Below are positions 43,171-53,482 of a stretch of DNA of 64,000 nt, one piece after another (the first letter of the stretch is position 1; the number at the start of each line of letters is the position of its first letter). The notes below the pieces were generated by a model that saw only the letters and a program-made list of their open reading frames with translations, had not been told where the DNA came from and did no database searches. The stretch is from Meconema thalassinum (Eukaryota > Arthropoda > Insecta > Orthoptera > Tettigoniidae): the NCBI GenBank assembly GCA_946902985.2, contig OX336388.2:373971387-374035386 (forward strand). The letters run 5' to 3'. The translations under genes and the position numbers were made by a program.

Positions 43171-44213
43171 TGAGTCAGCAGTATGTGAGTTAATAGTGCG
43201 TGGATGAGTATGTTATACGGCGGAGCACGGAAGAGTAGCCCATGTCACGTAGACAGTGATTTTACATCGGGAACTTGAATGGTTTTCGTGAGTGACCAGC
43301 AGGCCATGAAGCCTGAAACTAGCGTGCATGTATTGCCAGTGAGTTTTTTTGTGAAGTATGTCAGTTTGTTTGTCGAACAGTATGAATTTCAAGACGATAT
43401 CGGACTCGCTAGTATGTGAGGAAATAGTCAGAACTGATAAAGGAAGTCCGTTTATGCCGACAATTTATGTTCATTAAAGATGAATACCAGGAGGTGTTTA
43501 AAATTACGAGTATCAGGGAAAGAACTATATAACGATAGTCGAGGCGAAGCATTATCGCGAGGCCCCGTATTGTAACAGACATCCATTCGGAAATAGCATA
43601 GCAGTGTGGCATTTTAAGAAACGCAGTGAGAAGGCAATAGGGAAGGCTACATCTACTTTAAGCTTGTGTTGGAAGACTGTAGGCCGCAAGCAACTTGATA
43701 TGTCGGTCAAGGTCAGCTCGAAATAGCTCCTCGTGGAAGGAAGTGTGTCACTGGGTTAAAGGAAGACATATAACTCAAGTGAACCAGGAACTAGACGCTA
43801 TAGTGCGCGAGCGTGAAAGTGCTCTGATATGGTGAAATGTAATATTGCCACACGGCAGCATGAACTTAATAACCATGGACTCAAATATTCTGGGAATCAG
43901 CATGCATATTAACACGCAAGTTATGCTGCACTGAACTTCTAAAGGGGCCATAATGGGGTGAACGGTCGCAACGAGATGGACGAGTGGACCATGGTTGGGA
44001 CGTCGGGAGACGCCGCTGCTGAAGGTGACCGGGGACAACCTGTGGGCGGACATGGGCGTCGCCAGGAGATCGAGAGGTGCCGGGGGCGGATACCTCTACC
44101 AGTACGCTGGGAGACCACATCGCGGAGACACTGGAGGAACGACGCCGCCCTGATGCCGCAGACGACGCGACGCCGACGCCGACGCCATGGATTTCCGAGG
44201 ACGCCGGATATAA
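43170..44213 (+). other. Probable first exon downstream of the stress promoter
   Basis: The GC-rich stretch ends in GGATATAAA|GTAAGA, a good splice donor at 44,214. Open frames across the end (86 residues from 43,958; 65 from 44,077, reading LGDHIAETLEERRRPDAADD and WISEDAGYK) are arginine- or acidic-rich by base composition, and I cannot tell which, if any, is used. It may be a non-coding leader exon of a gene whose other exons lie beyond the window, or a heat-shock-induced long RNA. Confidence 0.4.
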
Positions 44214-45950
44214 AGTAAGACGTTTCATTTCCATCCTTGTTCATCAGAAAGAAGAGAACTTCTACCTCGGATAGCCATGCCATGAGATAGCCTGCGATCG
44301 TGTAACTTAACGCCCTTTATAATTATTTATTCCAGATTGAAAGAGCATCTTTTTTTTTCATAGGGTCGTGCAGATGTTTTCTTGTCTTTCTTTTTGGGTC
44401 ATTTGACCTACATAAATTTACAGCATCAATGGTAGGAGTAAGACATGTATTTATTCTCTGAGACATAACAATAATAATAATTTGAAATTGGGTAACGATA
44501 ATAGGAGATGCCCACTTTACTGGGAGATTCTAGCATGACGATTTCAGAGGTCACTATTCGAATTTTATTCTGAAAGGTTTGTCACGGATTGCATAGATTT
44601 TTATAGCAAATGAATATGGTTGGAGCTCAAGTCGGATAAGGTTCCTTGGATAGGATGCCATATTATCATACGACCTCGTGGTCCCGATAAAGTTGATACG
44701 CTCTGTTAGTGTGGGTTCGTGAGACATGCTAATAATGCATGATTTATTTTGTAATGATGTTGTGTAAAGTTTATGTGATAATTATGTGGTAGTTAGATAT
44801 GGTATTATTCCGTCATATATGACGAGGTTATTCACGGGGCGACGTATGTCCGTGGAATTGAATTTGTGAGGACAGGGTCCTCTTGACGAACGTGCTACGT
44901 TCATTGATGAGTTGTATTGAATAGCGCAGGTGTGTAATTGATGGTGCGCTCGACAGTCAGGTCGTTTGGATCCTCACACAGAGTGTTCGGCGGAAGGGTT
45001 ACGATTAAATGTTTGTTGTGAGTATGAAATACGCTAGGGCGCCTTATTGCGAGGTTCTCAACCTTTCATAAACATTAGACAATGCTATAATTTAATTACA
45101 ATGACAAATATGACAGTGTGGATCAAGGTTGTTGGAAAGGCGAATATAAATCAGTAATAATAATAAGAATTAGTAGTGTAAATATGTAAGCACATTCTGG
45201 GTGTGTTAATAATTTATGATAGGTTATAATTAATTGTTGAATGTCATATTATGTGAAGCTGAGTCGATGTTTGAGTGCTGTTTGATGTAATAGGATGCTC
45301 TTTAATTATTAATTTGCAGTTCGATAGAGGAGATCCGTCCATTGCTGTATAAGGGTAGACAGTTGTAATTTACATAGATATTCGATATTTTCCTTGAATT
45401 CCTTTTGCCGCAGGTGAACTTTGTGATAAGTGGCTAGTGATGTTTACATGCGTGTGCACCGATAGATTAAGATTAATTTAGCTAAAAGGCGATCTCCTTG
45501 TCGGAACTTTAAGAGAGGACACCCACGAGTTTGAATAAGTGTAATTTTCTTTTGTTTGTTTAGGGACTATGAACTTTATTTTTTTTCTCTCGGACTTTGT
45601 CCCACCCTAACTTTATACTCGTGCGTGGTAGGCAGGTTGCATATTTATTTATCCTTGGGCCAATAAAGGAGCAGATGTGATTTCACGAGGGCTTTTCCTT
45701 TCTTCTCTGTTTGTTAATTCAAGTTAGGGAGTTTGCTTTTGAATCCTGGTTCAGTCAATTTGCCATACCAACCCGTAAACGACCCGAGACCCTTTGTCTC
45801 TAGCTCGCTGGACCTTTCCTTTTAATCTTGTCTGTATGAACCAAGATTCATGCCCTAATTTTTTTTTACCCACTCCCTTGGCTGTTTCTTCTGATGGGGC
45901 CGGGATGCTAGCCGGGTGATCGCCTGTCCCATTGGAGAAGCGGGCACAGT
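44214..45950 (+). other. Intron-like unique sequence
   Basis: AT-rich, without recognised repeats or coding. CAATAAAGG near 45,661-45,669 could be a polyadenylation signal if a short spliced RNA ended here. Confidence 0.35.
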
Positions 45951-45951
45951 A

Positions 45952-47043
45952 TGTTGTTGCAAAATTTGGTAGAGATCGGATGATTAGGTTAATCGTAATT
46001 TGATTTAAGCTTTGAACATTTGTGTGGCCGCCATTACGTTTCCGTCAAGATGGCAGGGATATAAAACATGACACTGAGGTGCCCTTTGCTACTGCGACCT
46101 CTGTACCAAATTTCGTTCCATTCGGTTTCACCGTGTTCGAATTAATAGGGGGAATCGATTTTGACACAAAGATGGCCGCCATCCGCAAACTATTAGTCTA
46201 ATGACCTATTAGATTGGTCAAATGATGCTCCCTCCATAAAGGTATATTGTTGCAAAATTTGGTAGAGATCAGATGATTAGGTTAGTCGTAATTTGATTTA
46301 AGCTTTGAACATTTGTGTGGCCGCCATTACGTTTCTGTCAATATGGCGGCAATATAAAAAATGACACTGAGGTGCCCTTTGCTACCTCTGTACCAAATTT
46401 CGTTCTATTCGGATTCACCGTGTTTGAATTAATAGGGGGAATCGATTTTGACACAAAGATGGCCGCCATCCGCAAACTATTACTCTAATAACCTATTAAT
46501 ATGGTCAAAGGATGCTTCCTCCATAAAGGTATGTTGTTGCAAAATTTGGTAGAGATCGGATGATTAGGTTAGTCGTAATTTGATTCAAGCTTTGAACATT
46601 TGTGTGGCCGCCATTACGTTTTCGTCAAGATGGCGGCGATATAAAATATGACACTGAGGAGCCCTCTGCTAGTACTACGTCTGTACCAAATTTCGTTCCA
46701 TTCGGTTTCACCGTGTTCGAATTATTAGGGGGAATCGTTTTTCACACAAAGATGGCCGCCATCCGCGAACTATTAGGCTGATGACCTATTAGTATAGTCA
46801 AAAGATGCTCCCCCCACAAAGGTATGTTGTTGCAAAATTTGGTAGAGATCGGATGATTAGGTTAGTCGTAATTTGATTTAAGCTTTGAACATTTGTGTGG
46901 CCGCCATTACGTTTCAGTCAAGATGGCGGCGATATAAAACATGACACTGAGGTGTCCTTTGCTAGTGCTACCTTTGTACCAAATTTCGTTCAATTCGCGT
47001 TTACCGTGTTCGAATTGATAGGGGGGGACAGACATTCAGAGTC

Positions 47044-47075
<32 letters not shown>

Positions 47076-47180
47076 GACTCACACACATACACACACACAG
47101 ACAGACACACTTTTTTTCGCCCTGTGTTGATCTCATAAGTCTACTTTCATTTTTTGCAAAAATCGAAAGTAGGCTAAAAA
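45952..47180 (+). mobile_element. Tandem-unit element type B, copy 3 (four units)
   Basis: The phrase TGCAAAATTTGGTAGAGATC starts units at 45,958, 46,251, 46,538 and 46,831, periods of 293, 287 and 293; the short one lacks six bases. CCAT cores fall at 46,034, 46,182, 46,327, 46,469, 46,614, 46,762 and 46,907 (148, 145, 142, 145, 148, 145). The 3' end has a (CA)n tract at 47,044-47,105 and AAATCGAAAGTAGGCTAAAAA-type closure. The 5' hairpin end is missing. Confidence 0.85.
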
Positions 47181-47188
47181 AAAGTCAA

Positions 47189-47492
47189 CCCCTGGCACTA
47201 TCCAGCCCATGACGGGCTAAGGCCGACCAAGCGACCGCTGCCCAGCCATTTGGCCTGTAGATATTGGGGTGACGCGTGATCAGCGCGTCGGGTCCCCTCG
47301 GCCGTTAATCTTGGTATTCGTGATCGGGGCGCTGTCTCACTGTCAGACAGCTACTCAATTGTCCTCACGAGGCTGAGTGCACCCCGTTCCTACCCTCACG
47401 TCAGTTTTAAAATCCCTGACGGAGCCGGGAATCGAACCCGGGGCCTCCGGGTGAGACGCAGGCACGCTACCCCAACACCACGGGGCCGGCTA
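47189..47492 (-). repeat. tRNA-derived SINE (family S8)
   Basis: The minus-strand head is GGCCCCGTGGTGTTGGGGTA (A box) with GGGTTCGATTCCCGG (B box). The body reads AACGGGGTGCACTCAGCC, TCACGAATACCAAG and ends CATGGGCTGGATAGTGCC. It sits just after the type B element. Confidence 0.8.
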
Positions 47493-47669
47493 GGCCACAG
47501 TATAGATATCATTACAGTATGGACACTTAGGCAAAACCGGAAGAACGGATTTTCAAAAAAAACAATTGATAAGGGGCAGCACCAATTCACCTGTAAGCCG
47601 CTTGGTAACACCACTTATTGACAAACACATGATCTCGGACGTGACATGATAAACAGCTGGGTGCTGAAT

Positions 47670-47970
47670 GTATGAAAATGAAAATCCACAGCCTGCTTCC
47701 AGTCTCCGACCGGGTCAGGAATGGAATGAATGAAGCCCCCAACTACTGTAGCGGCGAGGATATGAATTGTGCCGGCTGTCGAGGCCTGACGCACTCCTCT
47801 GGAGCAATGATTAAATGAATGACAGATGAAATGAAATGATAGTGGAGAGTGTTGCTGGAATGCAATTTTGACAGGGAAAACCGGAGTACCCGGAGAAAAA
47901 CCTGTCTGCCTCCGTTTTGTCCAGCACAGATCTCACATGGAGTGACCGGGATTTGAACCACGGACTCAAT
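47670..47970 (-). repeat. SINE family SB, copy 2 (head truncated)
   Basis: The plus strand reads GAAAATCCACAGCCTGCTTC, TCCGACCGGGTCAGG and ends GGGATTTGAACCACGG then ACTCAATAATG. The A-box part of the head is missing. Confidence 0.8.
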
Positions 47971-47986
47971 AATGAATATGGGTAGA

Positions 47987-48912
47987 CTGCTCTCTCGCGG
48001 ATACATGGTGAACCATCGCTGTCATGCGTGCGTGCGTGTGGTGCTTCCGGTGACGGCAGTTTTTATTATTGGAGGCTAAGTTCAAAACCATGACGAAAAA
48101 ATTACACGGTGAAGGCCTGATGTGTCCATACTGTATATGATTACTATACTGTGCGTAGGGTAAGCGCGTTTAGTTGTTCTTCTTGTTGTTTCGTATAGGC
48201 CATCTAAGGATCACGACATTCAACTGTTACATTTGGAGTGCGCTTTGATGTTTGCGCAGTAGTTACGCATCCTATGGTCGTGTTGTTCCCTCCTCTCCTG
48301 GATCCAGAGGGCACCTGTTTTCTTTCTTGGCGGTTTGTCCTGGAACCTCAATTGCTGAAGCATCTTCCTGAGAGATGTCCGGTCTTTTAAGACTCTTTCC
48401 GTCCCTCCAAGTTCTTGCAGATCTTTGCTCACTTCCCACAACCATGGTGACTTGGTCTTCCGCTTTTGCCAGTAACCGAGGAGCTGATTGGTCAACCTGG
48501 TAGGATGCATCCTGTAGACGTGTCCATAAAATGCTAGATGTCGTTTCCTAACAACATCCGTGATTCTTTCACAGTACGTGCAGAGCTCTTGATTAGGCCA
48601 CCTTCTGTATTCATTACCTTCCTTAACAGGTCCCAATTTCTTCCTCATTATCTTTCTCTCCTGTATTTCGAGTTTGTCCGTGAGTCCCTTCCCGTTGAAT
48701 ACTAGACATTCTGAAGCATATAAGGCTTCAGGACGTATAACTGTCTGGTAGTGTCTCAGTTAGCCTTATTTCCATGCACGCGGTATGCGGCAAAGTGGGA
48801 CGTTGAAGGTCTTGGCGCTGCATGAGGCGTGAAGTTGACAGTGGACAGTATGGAAATTGGAAACTAAATGAACACATAGGCGTTAGATGAACTTTTATCC
48901 GCGAGAGAGCAG
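47987..48912. mobile_element. Candidate TIR element with LINE fragment inside
   Basis: CTGCTCTCTCGCGGATA at 47,987-48,003 is mirrored exactly at 48,896-48,912. No target duplication is evident, and the interior is mostly the LINE fragment at 48,215-48,740. Confidence 0.4.
48215..48740 (-). pseudogene. LINE 3' remnant (family L-D), copy 2
   Basis: The minus strand reads MRKKLGPVKEGNEYRRWPNQ, ELCTYCERITDVVRKRHLAF, YGHVYRMHPTRLTNQLLGYW, VSKDLQELGG and WIQERREQHDHRMRNY. The order LRK.LGP, IR+R.L.FYGHV.RM, L.ELG matches LINE C-termini and the remnant at 1858-2410. The frame is open for 142 codons, so this copy is less decayed. Upstream on the minus strand, YASECLVFNGKGLTDKLE is also readable. Confidence 0.72.
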
Positions 48913-48958
48913 CCTGTCAAGTTTGTCTACATTGGGAAGAACACAGCTTAAATTTAGT

Positions 48959-49075
48959 AACAAGATGTTCACTAAAAATCATATAGCCTACTTTCTCCCA
49001 AATGTATGAGTGTAGTAATAACTCTTTGTCTTTATCAAAGAGTATAATAGAATCATTTCTTGGTTGAAGTTCTTA
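48959..49075 (+). mobile_element. Tandem-unit element type B, 5' head only
   Basis: AACAAGATGTTCACTAAAAA, TATAGCCTACTTTCTCC and ACTCTTTGTCTTTATCAAAG match the heads at 6351 and 33,754, then homology stops. Confidence 0.65.
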
Positions 49076-49126
49076 GAAACTATTTACATCTACCAAACAC
49101 TAGGACGTCGAAAACTACTACCATCA

Positions 49127-49128
49127 TT

Positions 49129-49165
<37 letters not shown>

Positions 49166-49166
49166 A
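49127..49166. repeat. (AAAG)n microsatellite
   Basis: About ten GAAA units. Confidence 0.9.
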
Positions 49167-49281
49167 TCTCATGGATCTGGAGACATAATCGACCGGACGT
49201 GGGCAACATCCAACTTTGAGTTGAGGCATGTGTTCACACGTCTAGCTGTCCATGGCCTTGATCACCTTAATTGTAGTAATA

Positions 49282-49740
49282 CTTACAAAATGCAATGTAG
49301 ATTCGAAATACTCAAGAAAATGTAATTGAAATGCAAAATACTTACAAAATGCAATTGAAATTGAAAACACTTAAAAAAAATGCAATTGAGGTTCAAAATA
49401 CTTACAAAATGCAATTGAATTGAAAATACACAATGCAAGTGAGATTGAATAAGGCCGGTTTAGATTCAAAATACTCACAAGGTCCAATTGAAATTCAAAA
49501 TACCGGTACTTACAAAATGCAATTTAATTTGAAAATGCTTACAAAATGTATGGTAGATTCAAAATACTCACAATATGTGGAAGCCCGCGATTCAAAATAC
49601 TGTACTGACAAAATGCAATTTAGATTGAAAATACTTACAAAATGGAGTTTGGATCGAAAATACTTACAAAATGCAATGTAGATTGAAAATACTGTACTTA
49701 CAAAATGTGGTTGAGTAAAAAAAAAAAAAAAAAAAAAAAA
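49282..49740 (+). repeat. Minisatellite of ~30-bp units ending in poly-A
   Basis: A unit like CTTACAAAATGCAATTGA followed by ATTGAAAATA repeats about 13 times with spacing that varies. The array ends at a run of about 24 A (49,717-49,740). Frames through it (82 and 90 codons) are repeats, not genes. Confidence 0.8.
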
Positions 49741-50480
49741 CGAGTCTTGCAGTAGTCGCATATGATGTGTAACATCTGACAAAGAAGAAACCTCACGTGA
49801 AATTGTTGATACACCGGTATTTTATAATAGTATTGGCACAAATATTAATCAATTGTAAAAGGGAGTGTTTTACAGATATTGTAGTTTAAAATACGGAACT
49901 CATTTTATTAGATGATTTGTAGCTTCCACCAGTACTAGCCTAAATAAAGAATACGATATGGGTCAACTAGATTAATAGACGTGACACCGTTCATAACCTT
50001 AAATTCCATATAAATAGGCTAACTTGCGAGTAAATGCAATGTGCACAGCAGTAGATCATGAAAGGCTTGCCCAGTTTCCGGACCTCTTGATTCACAGACC
50101 AACACGTAATTTCATATGGATTCTGTCAAAATGAGTCATATTGATATGATTAACAGCAGAGTATCAAGAAGGCAGTGCGAGAACAATCAAGAAGGCAGTG
50201 CGAGAGTAGAAATATCTAGTAGGCAGTGAAGAAAAAAAAGAGAGTCTTGGAATTGTTATGTATTATCAGTGTGTTAATAAAAAATATTTTTGTGTGTTGA
50301 TGAATGTCCAGGAGGGATACGACCCAGCTGGCAGTGCGTCTTACACACTTCCGTCCCATTTTTCAAAATCACTCCCACAAAAATATCCAGCAACCGAGTG
50401 GAAAGATGTTACACATCAAAAACTCACAAAATGTAATTTAGAGACACCTGGAGCCAATTGATACAAACAGGGCGGGAAAC
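49741..50480. other. Spacer
   Basis: ATCAAGAAGGCAGTGCGAGA is repeated in tandem at about 50,164-50,210. No gene recognised. Confidence 0.4.
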
Positions 50481-50484
50481 TTAA

Positions 50485-50769
50485 AGAGAAAAGGAATACA
50501 AATGAAAGGAATAAGAAGGCTGCTCCCTCGAAGAATGAGGGATCAGGAAAGATGAGAGAAGGGCCAATGAAGGCGGGAAATTGAAATACTCCCTAGGCCT
50601 CGGTTACTCTAATACCGTCGGCGTCGGAAGAGAACAAGAGTTGACCAAGAGAGGTCGACAGGAAAGAAGACGGAGAGGAATCCGGCACAAGTAAGTAGAA
50701 GCAATGCCGGACTCAGCTGGGGTCCCGTGGTCGCCAACCCACGGCCCACTAGATATGAGCGCCTGGGTG
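50485..50769 (-). repeat. Repeat R5, copy 1 (3'-truncated)
   Basis: The minus strand contains GTGGGTTGGCGACCACGGGA, CCCAGCTGAGTCCGGCATTG and ATCTTTCCTGATCCCTCATT, matching the first 250 bp of the copy at 62,695-63,426. Confidence 0.75.
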
Positions 50770-50789
50770 TATTATCATTTAGGGGTAGA

Positions 50790-51540
50790 TTGTGGTAACT
50801 CGCGTGAACAAATAGTTTAAAGTGGTTTCAATGGCAGAAGCAGCGAAGGGAATGTGCGGCAATGATGAGCATTAATTCGGGCTTTGTCCGCATGACGTCA
50901 TACTCCTCCAACTTTAGTAATACGCCAGCTATCCTGTATAGGTAAATAAAGAGTACCCTTCAGAGCTCTCCTTTTGTCTCAAGGGATACGGAGTATGTGC
51001 TCTAACACTGAGGACGCTGTTCCTCAATATTGGACCACTTAATAAGGGTTGGAAGTGCGGCGAACAAGCAATATGGACTACACAATTAGGATGATCACCC
51101 ACGGCTCAGGGATACTGAACTTTGTTGGTGTTTGCATTCCACAATATAGCTCCGTGCTCCAGCTAATCCATTTAGTCCAAACCACGCGCAATTTCAAAAC
51201 ACTCTCCCGAACCAATTAAGATATTAACTATACAACGGCCTATCTCGCCCATTGCCCCTGTATTGAATACGAAAAAAAAGGTGGTATCCAATACACACAA
51301 TTAATAATTGATTTACTAATCCATTTAAAGGGAAGCAGGGCCTATAATGGGATACAGATTATATGATATCCAGTTTTAATCCTGTAAAAATATTACTCTC
51401 CTGCAAAACAAGGGCAAAAATGCAGGAATTCAAGGACATGTTAATGAGCAAGAGTATTCATAACATAAATATGAATATTTACAAAGAGATTTGTAATATC
51501 GTGTAATAATGTGCTCTTACGGTTTTTTTTTAATTTATTA
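50790..51540. other. Spacer, nothing recognised
   Basis: No domains or repeat ends seen. Confidence 0.4.
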
Positions 51541-51591
51541 TTTCATTTATTATGGGGTTTGACGCCATTTTTCAGTGTTGCCTTAGTGAAC

Positions 51592-51755
51592 AAAAGTTTG
51601 GTGCTTTTCAGTCGGTCAACACGAATGTACCCAAAAGAGTTGGGTTATACCCTAATCCTGAAAAAATATTAATCTCTTGTATTTTTCAGGATTAGGGTAT
51701 AACCCAACTCTTTTGGGTACATTCGTGTTCACCTACTGAAAAGCACCAAACTTTT
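51592..51755. mobile_element. Small fold-back element R4, copy 2 (almost perfect palindrome)
   Basis: The arm AAAAGTTTGGTGCTTTTCAG...TTGGGTTATACCCTAATCC is mirrored by GGATTAGGGTATAACCCAAC...CTGAAAAGCACCAAACTTTT with a short AT core near 51,670. The only visible arm differences are in TCGGTCAAC against GTTCACCTA. Confidence 0.88.
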
Positions 51756-51798
51756 TTAAAATTTCATTTATTATTATCATCATTTATTAATATATTAA

Positions 51799-52117
51799 AA
51801 CTCAGCAATTTTTCTAGGTTTACGCGGTGTCTTGTGAGGGGTTTTGCCTAGGAACACCAAGCTGGCTCATCAGCGAGCTCTTTGTGTCCGTGCCCTGACC
51901 TCCACAGGTGTAGCGAACTGCGCGCTACCTCCCTTTTATGAAGCGCACCTGCACCTCTTTACTGCGAGAGCTAAAAGCAAAGGAAGGTAGCTCGCAGTTC
52001 GCTTACTCCTGGAGGGGTCCGGGCACGGACACCAAGAGCCAGCTGATGAGCCTATCTTGGTGTCCTAGGCGAAACCCCAGACAAGACACGGCATAAACCT
52101 AGAAAAATTGCTGAGTT
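51799..52117. mobile_element. Palindromic MITE flanked by TTAA
   Basis: AACTCAGCAATTTTTCTAGG starts the left arm and CCTAGAAAAATTGCTGAGTT ends the right. The arms match for about 145 bp (GTGTCTTGT, GGTGTCC/GTGTCCGTGCCC, GCGAACTGCG). TTAA stands on both sides (51,795-51,798 and 52,118-52,121), as for piggyBac-like insertions, though AT-rich flanks make a chance match possible. Confidence 0.75.
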
Positions 52118-52121
52118 TTAA

Positions 52122-52700
52122 TTCACTGGCCGTGAAAGCCAATATACCATCTTTATGAAAGACTTCATAAGGAGGTTAAGGATGCTTTGATCTGAGCACT
52201 ACACAACTTACATTACTGACATAGTTCAGCAATAGTCGTTAATGGCTTCAAAAGCAAACGTCGAGCTTGATCTTAAGTGGACCTTGTAGGTTACGAAAAT
52301 CCTATTTAATCCAACGCTTAAAGTTTAACATACTCGTATTTGGGTACACTTGGTAGGCAAAATGGCCACTAGAATATCCTCAAAAAGATCATGGATGTCG
52401 AATATTATATGTTGAACAATACCATGCAGATATAATACATTAGCATTCATGAGGTATAAATTAAATAACAAGTGATTCATTTCTTTAAAACTAAAGTAAA
52501 ATTTTCAGTGATTGTTACTCAAAGAAGCTCAGCATGCTACCAACTACGCCACCGAAGCCGCCCTTCTTCTAGACAGCAATAATATTTATACGTAGAGCTG
52601 GCCTTGAAGAGGAAAAAGATGTATTTATCTCAAAAAAAAATTTTTTGGCTTGTCTGTTTCTTTTTTTTTTTTATGAACTCTTTACTTTTAAATGAAGCCA
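52122..52700. other. Spacer with a SINE head fragment
   Basis: Minus-strand GGCTTCGGTGGCGTAGTTGG at about 52,540-52,560 is the S1 SINE head without a body. The rest is unrecognised. Confidence 0.45.
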
Positions 52701-52739
52701 GGATTGGAAATGACACGGCCGTGGTCTTAAATTATCAGC

Positions 52740-53165
52740 CATCCAAGCATTTATCTGGAGTCCAGGGCAGTGTGCTGGAGCTTGAAACATCGTGTCGGGT
52801 GATACAACTGGGGAGGTGGGACGACCACAAATTTCTTTAAATTGAAAATTATAACAAATTTATTTTCTGTTTTTGATCCTTCAACTAATATTATAAACTT
52901 ATCTTTAAATTCGCCCAGGGAAGGGATGGGAAGATTGGGAGGGATAGGCAAGAAAGAGGGAAGGAGGCGGCCGTGGCCTTATGTTAGGTATCATCCCGCA
53001 TTTGACTGGAGACGAAGTGGGAAACCACTGAGGTGAGAATCGAACCCCTCTACTCATTTGAACCATGCGACGCTGAGTAGACCCCGTTCCAGTCCTCATA
53101 CCACGTTTCAAATTTCGTGGCACAGCCGGGAATCGAACTTCGGATCTCCAGGGTGGCAGCTAAGA
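52740..53165 (-). repeat. tRNA-derived SINE (family S9), copy 1
   Basis: The minus strand has a B-box region AGTTCGATTCCCGG, GACTGGAACGGGGTCTACTC, GGGGTTCGATTCTCACC and GGCCACGGCCGCCTCC. It matches the copy at 61,915-62,403. The extreme 5' head is lost and AT-rich DNA interrupts near 52,840-52,910. Confidence 0.7.
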
Positions 53166-53480
53166 TTAAATATCTTGGGCGAGCCACGAACCAAACCCGG
53201 GCCTCAGGAGTGAATACCTCGTGGCAGTAAATGAGTATACAGTAAGTAAAACCATGGAATTGGGCGGAGGGGTTGGAGATTCCCCTCCCTTCCATTGCCC
53301 GAGCCCATACGCGTGTGAGAGTATTCATTCCCTCTGCGATGTTATAGGTGATCGGCTTTAAGTCCCAGCGCACGGTACTTTCATTAACCATGTATAAAAC
53401 GTTACGGCCGCCAATACAGTCAGTCCCAAGAGTCAGGTTAAATGATTTAATATCAGTTATCTTTCAGTTGACAGTACAAG
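53166..53480. other. Possible decayed SINE head, otherwise unrecognised
   Basis: GCGAGCCACGAACCAAACCCGG (53,178-53,200) resembles a minus-strand B box. Confidence 0.35.
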
Positions 53481-53482
53481 TA

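Noticed and set aside
43958..44218. An 86-codon arginine-rich frame as a definite coding exon
   Set aside because: Frames overlap in all registers here because of high GC, and there is no domain or codon evidence to prefer one.
49433..49782. Open frames of 82 and 90 codons
   Set aside because: They are translations of the minisatellite and its poly-A end.
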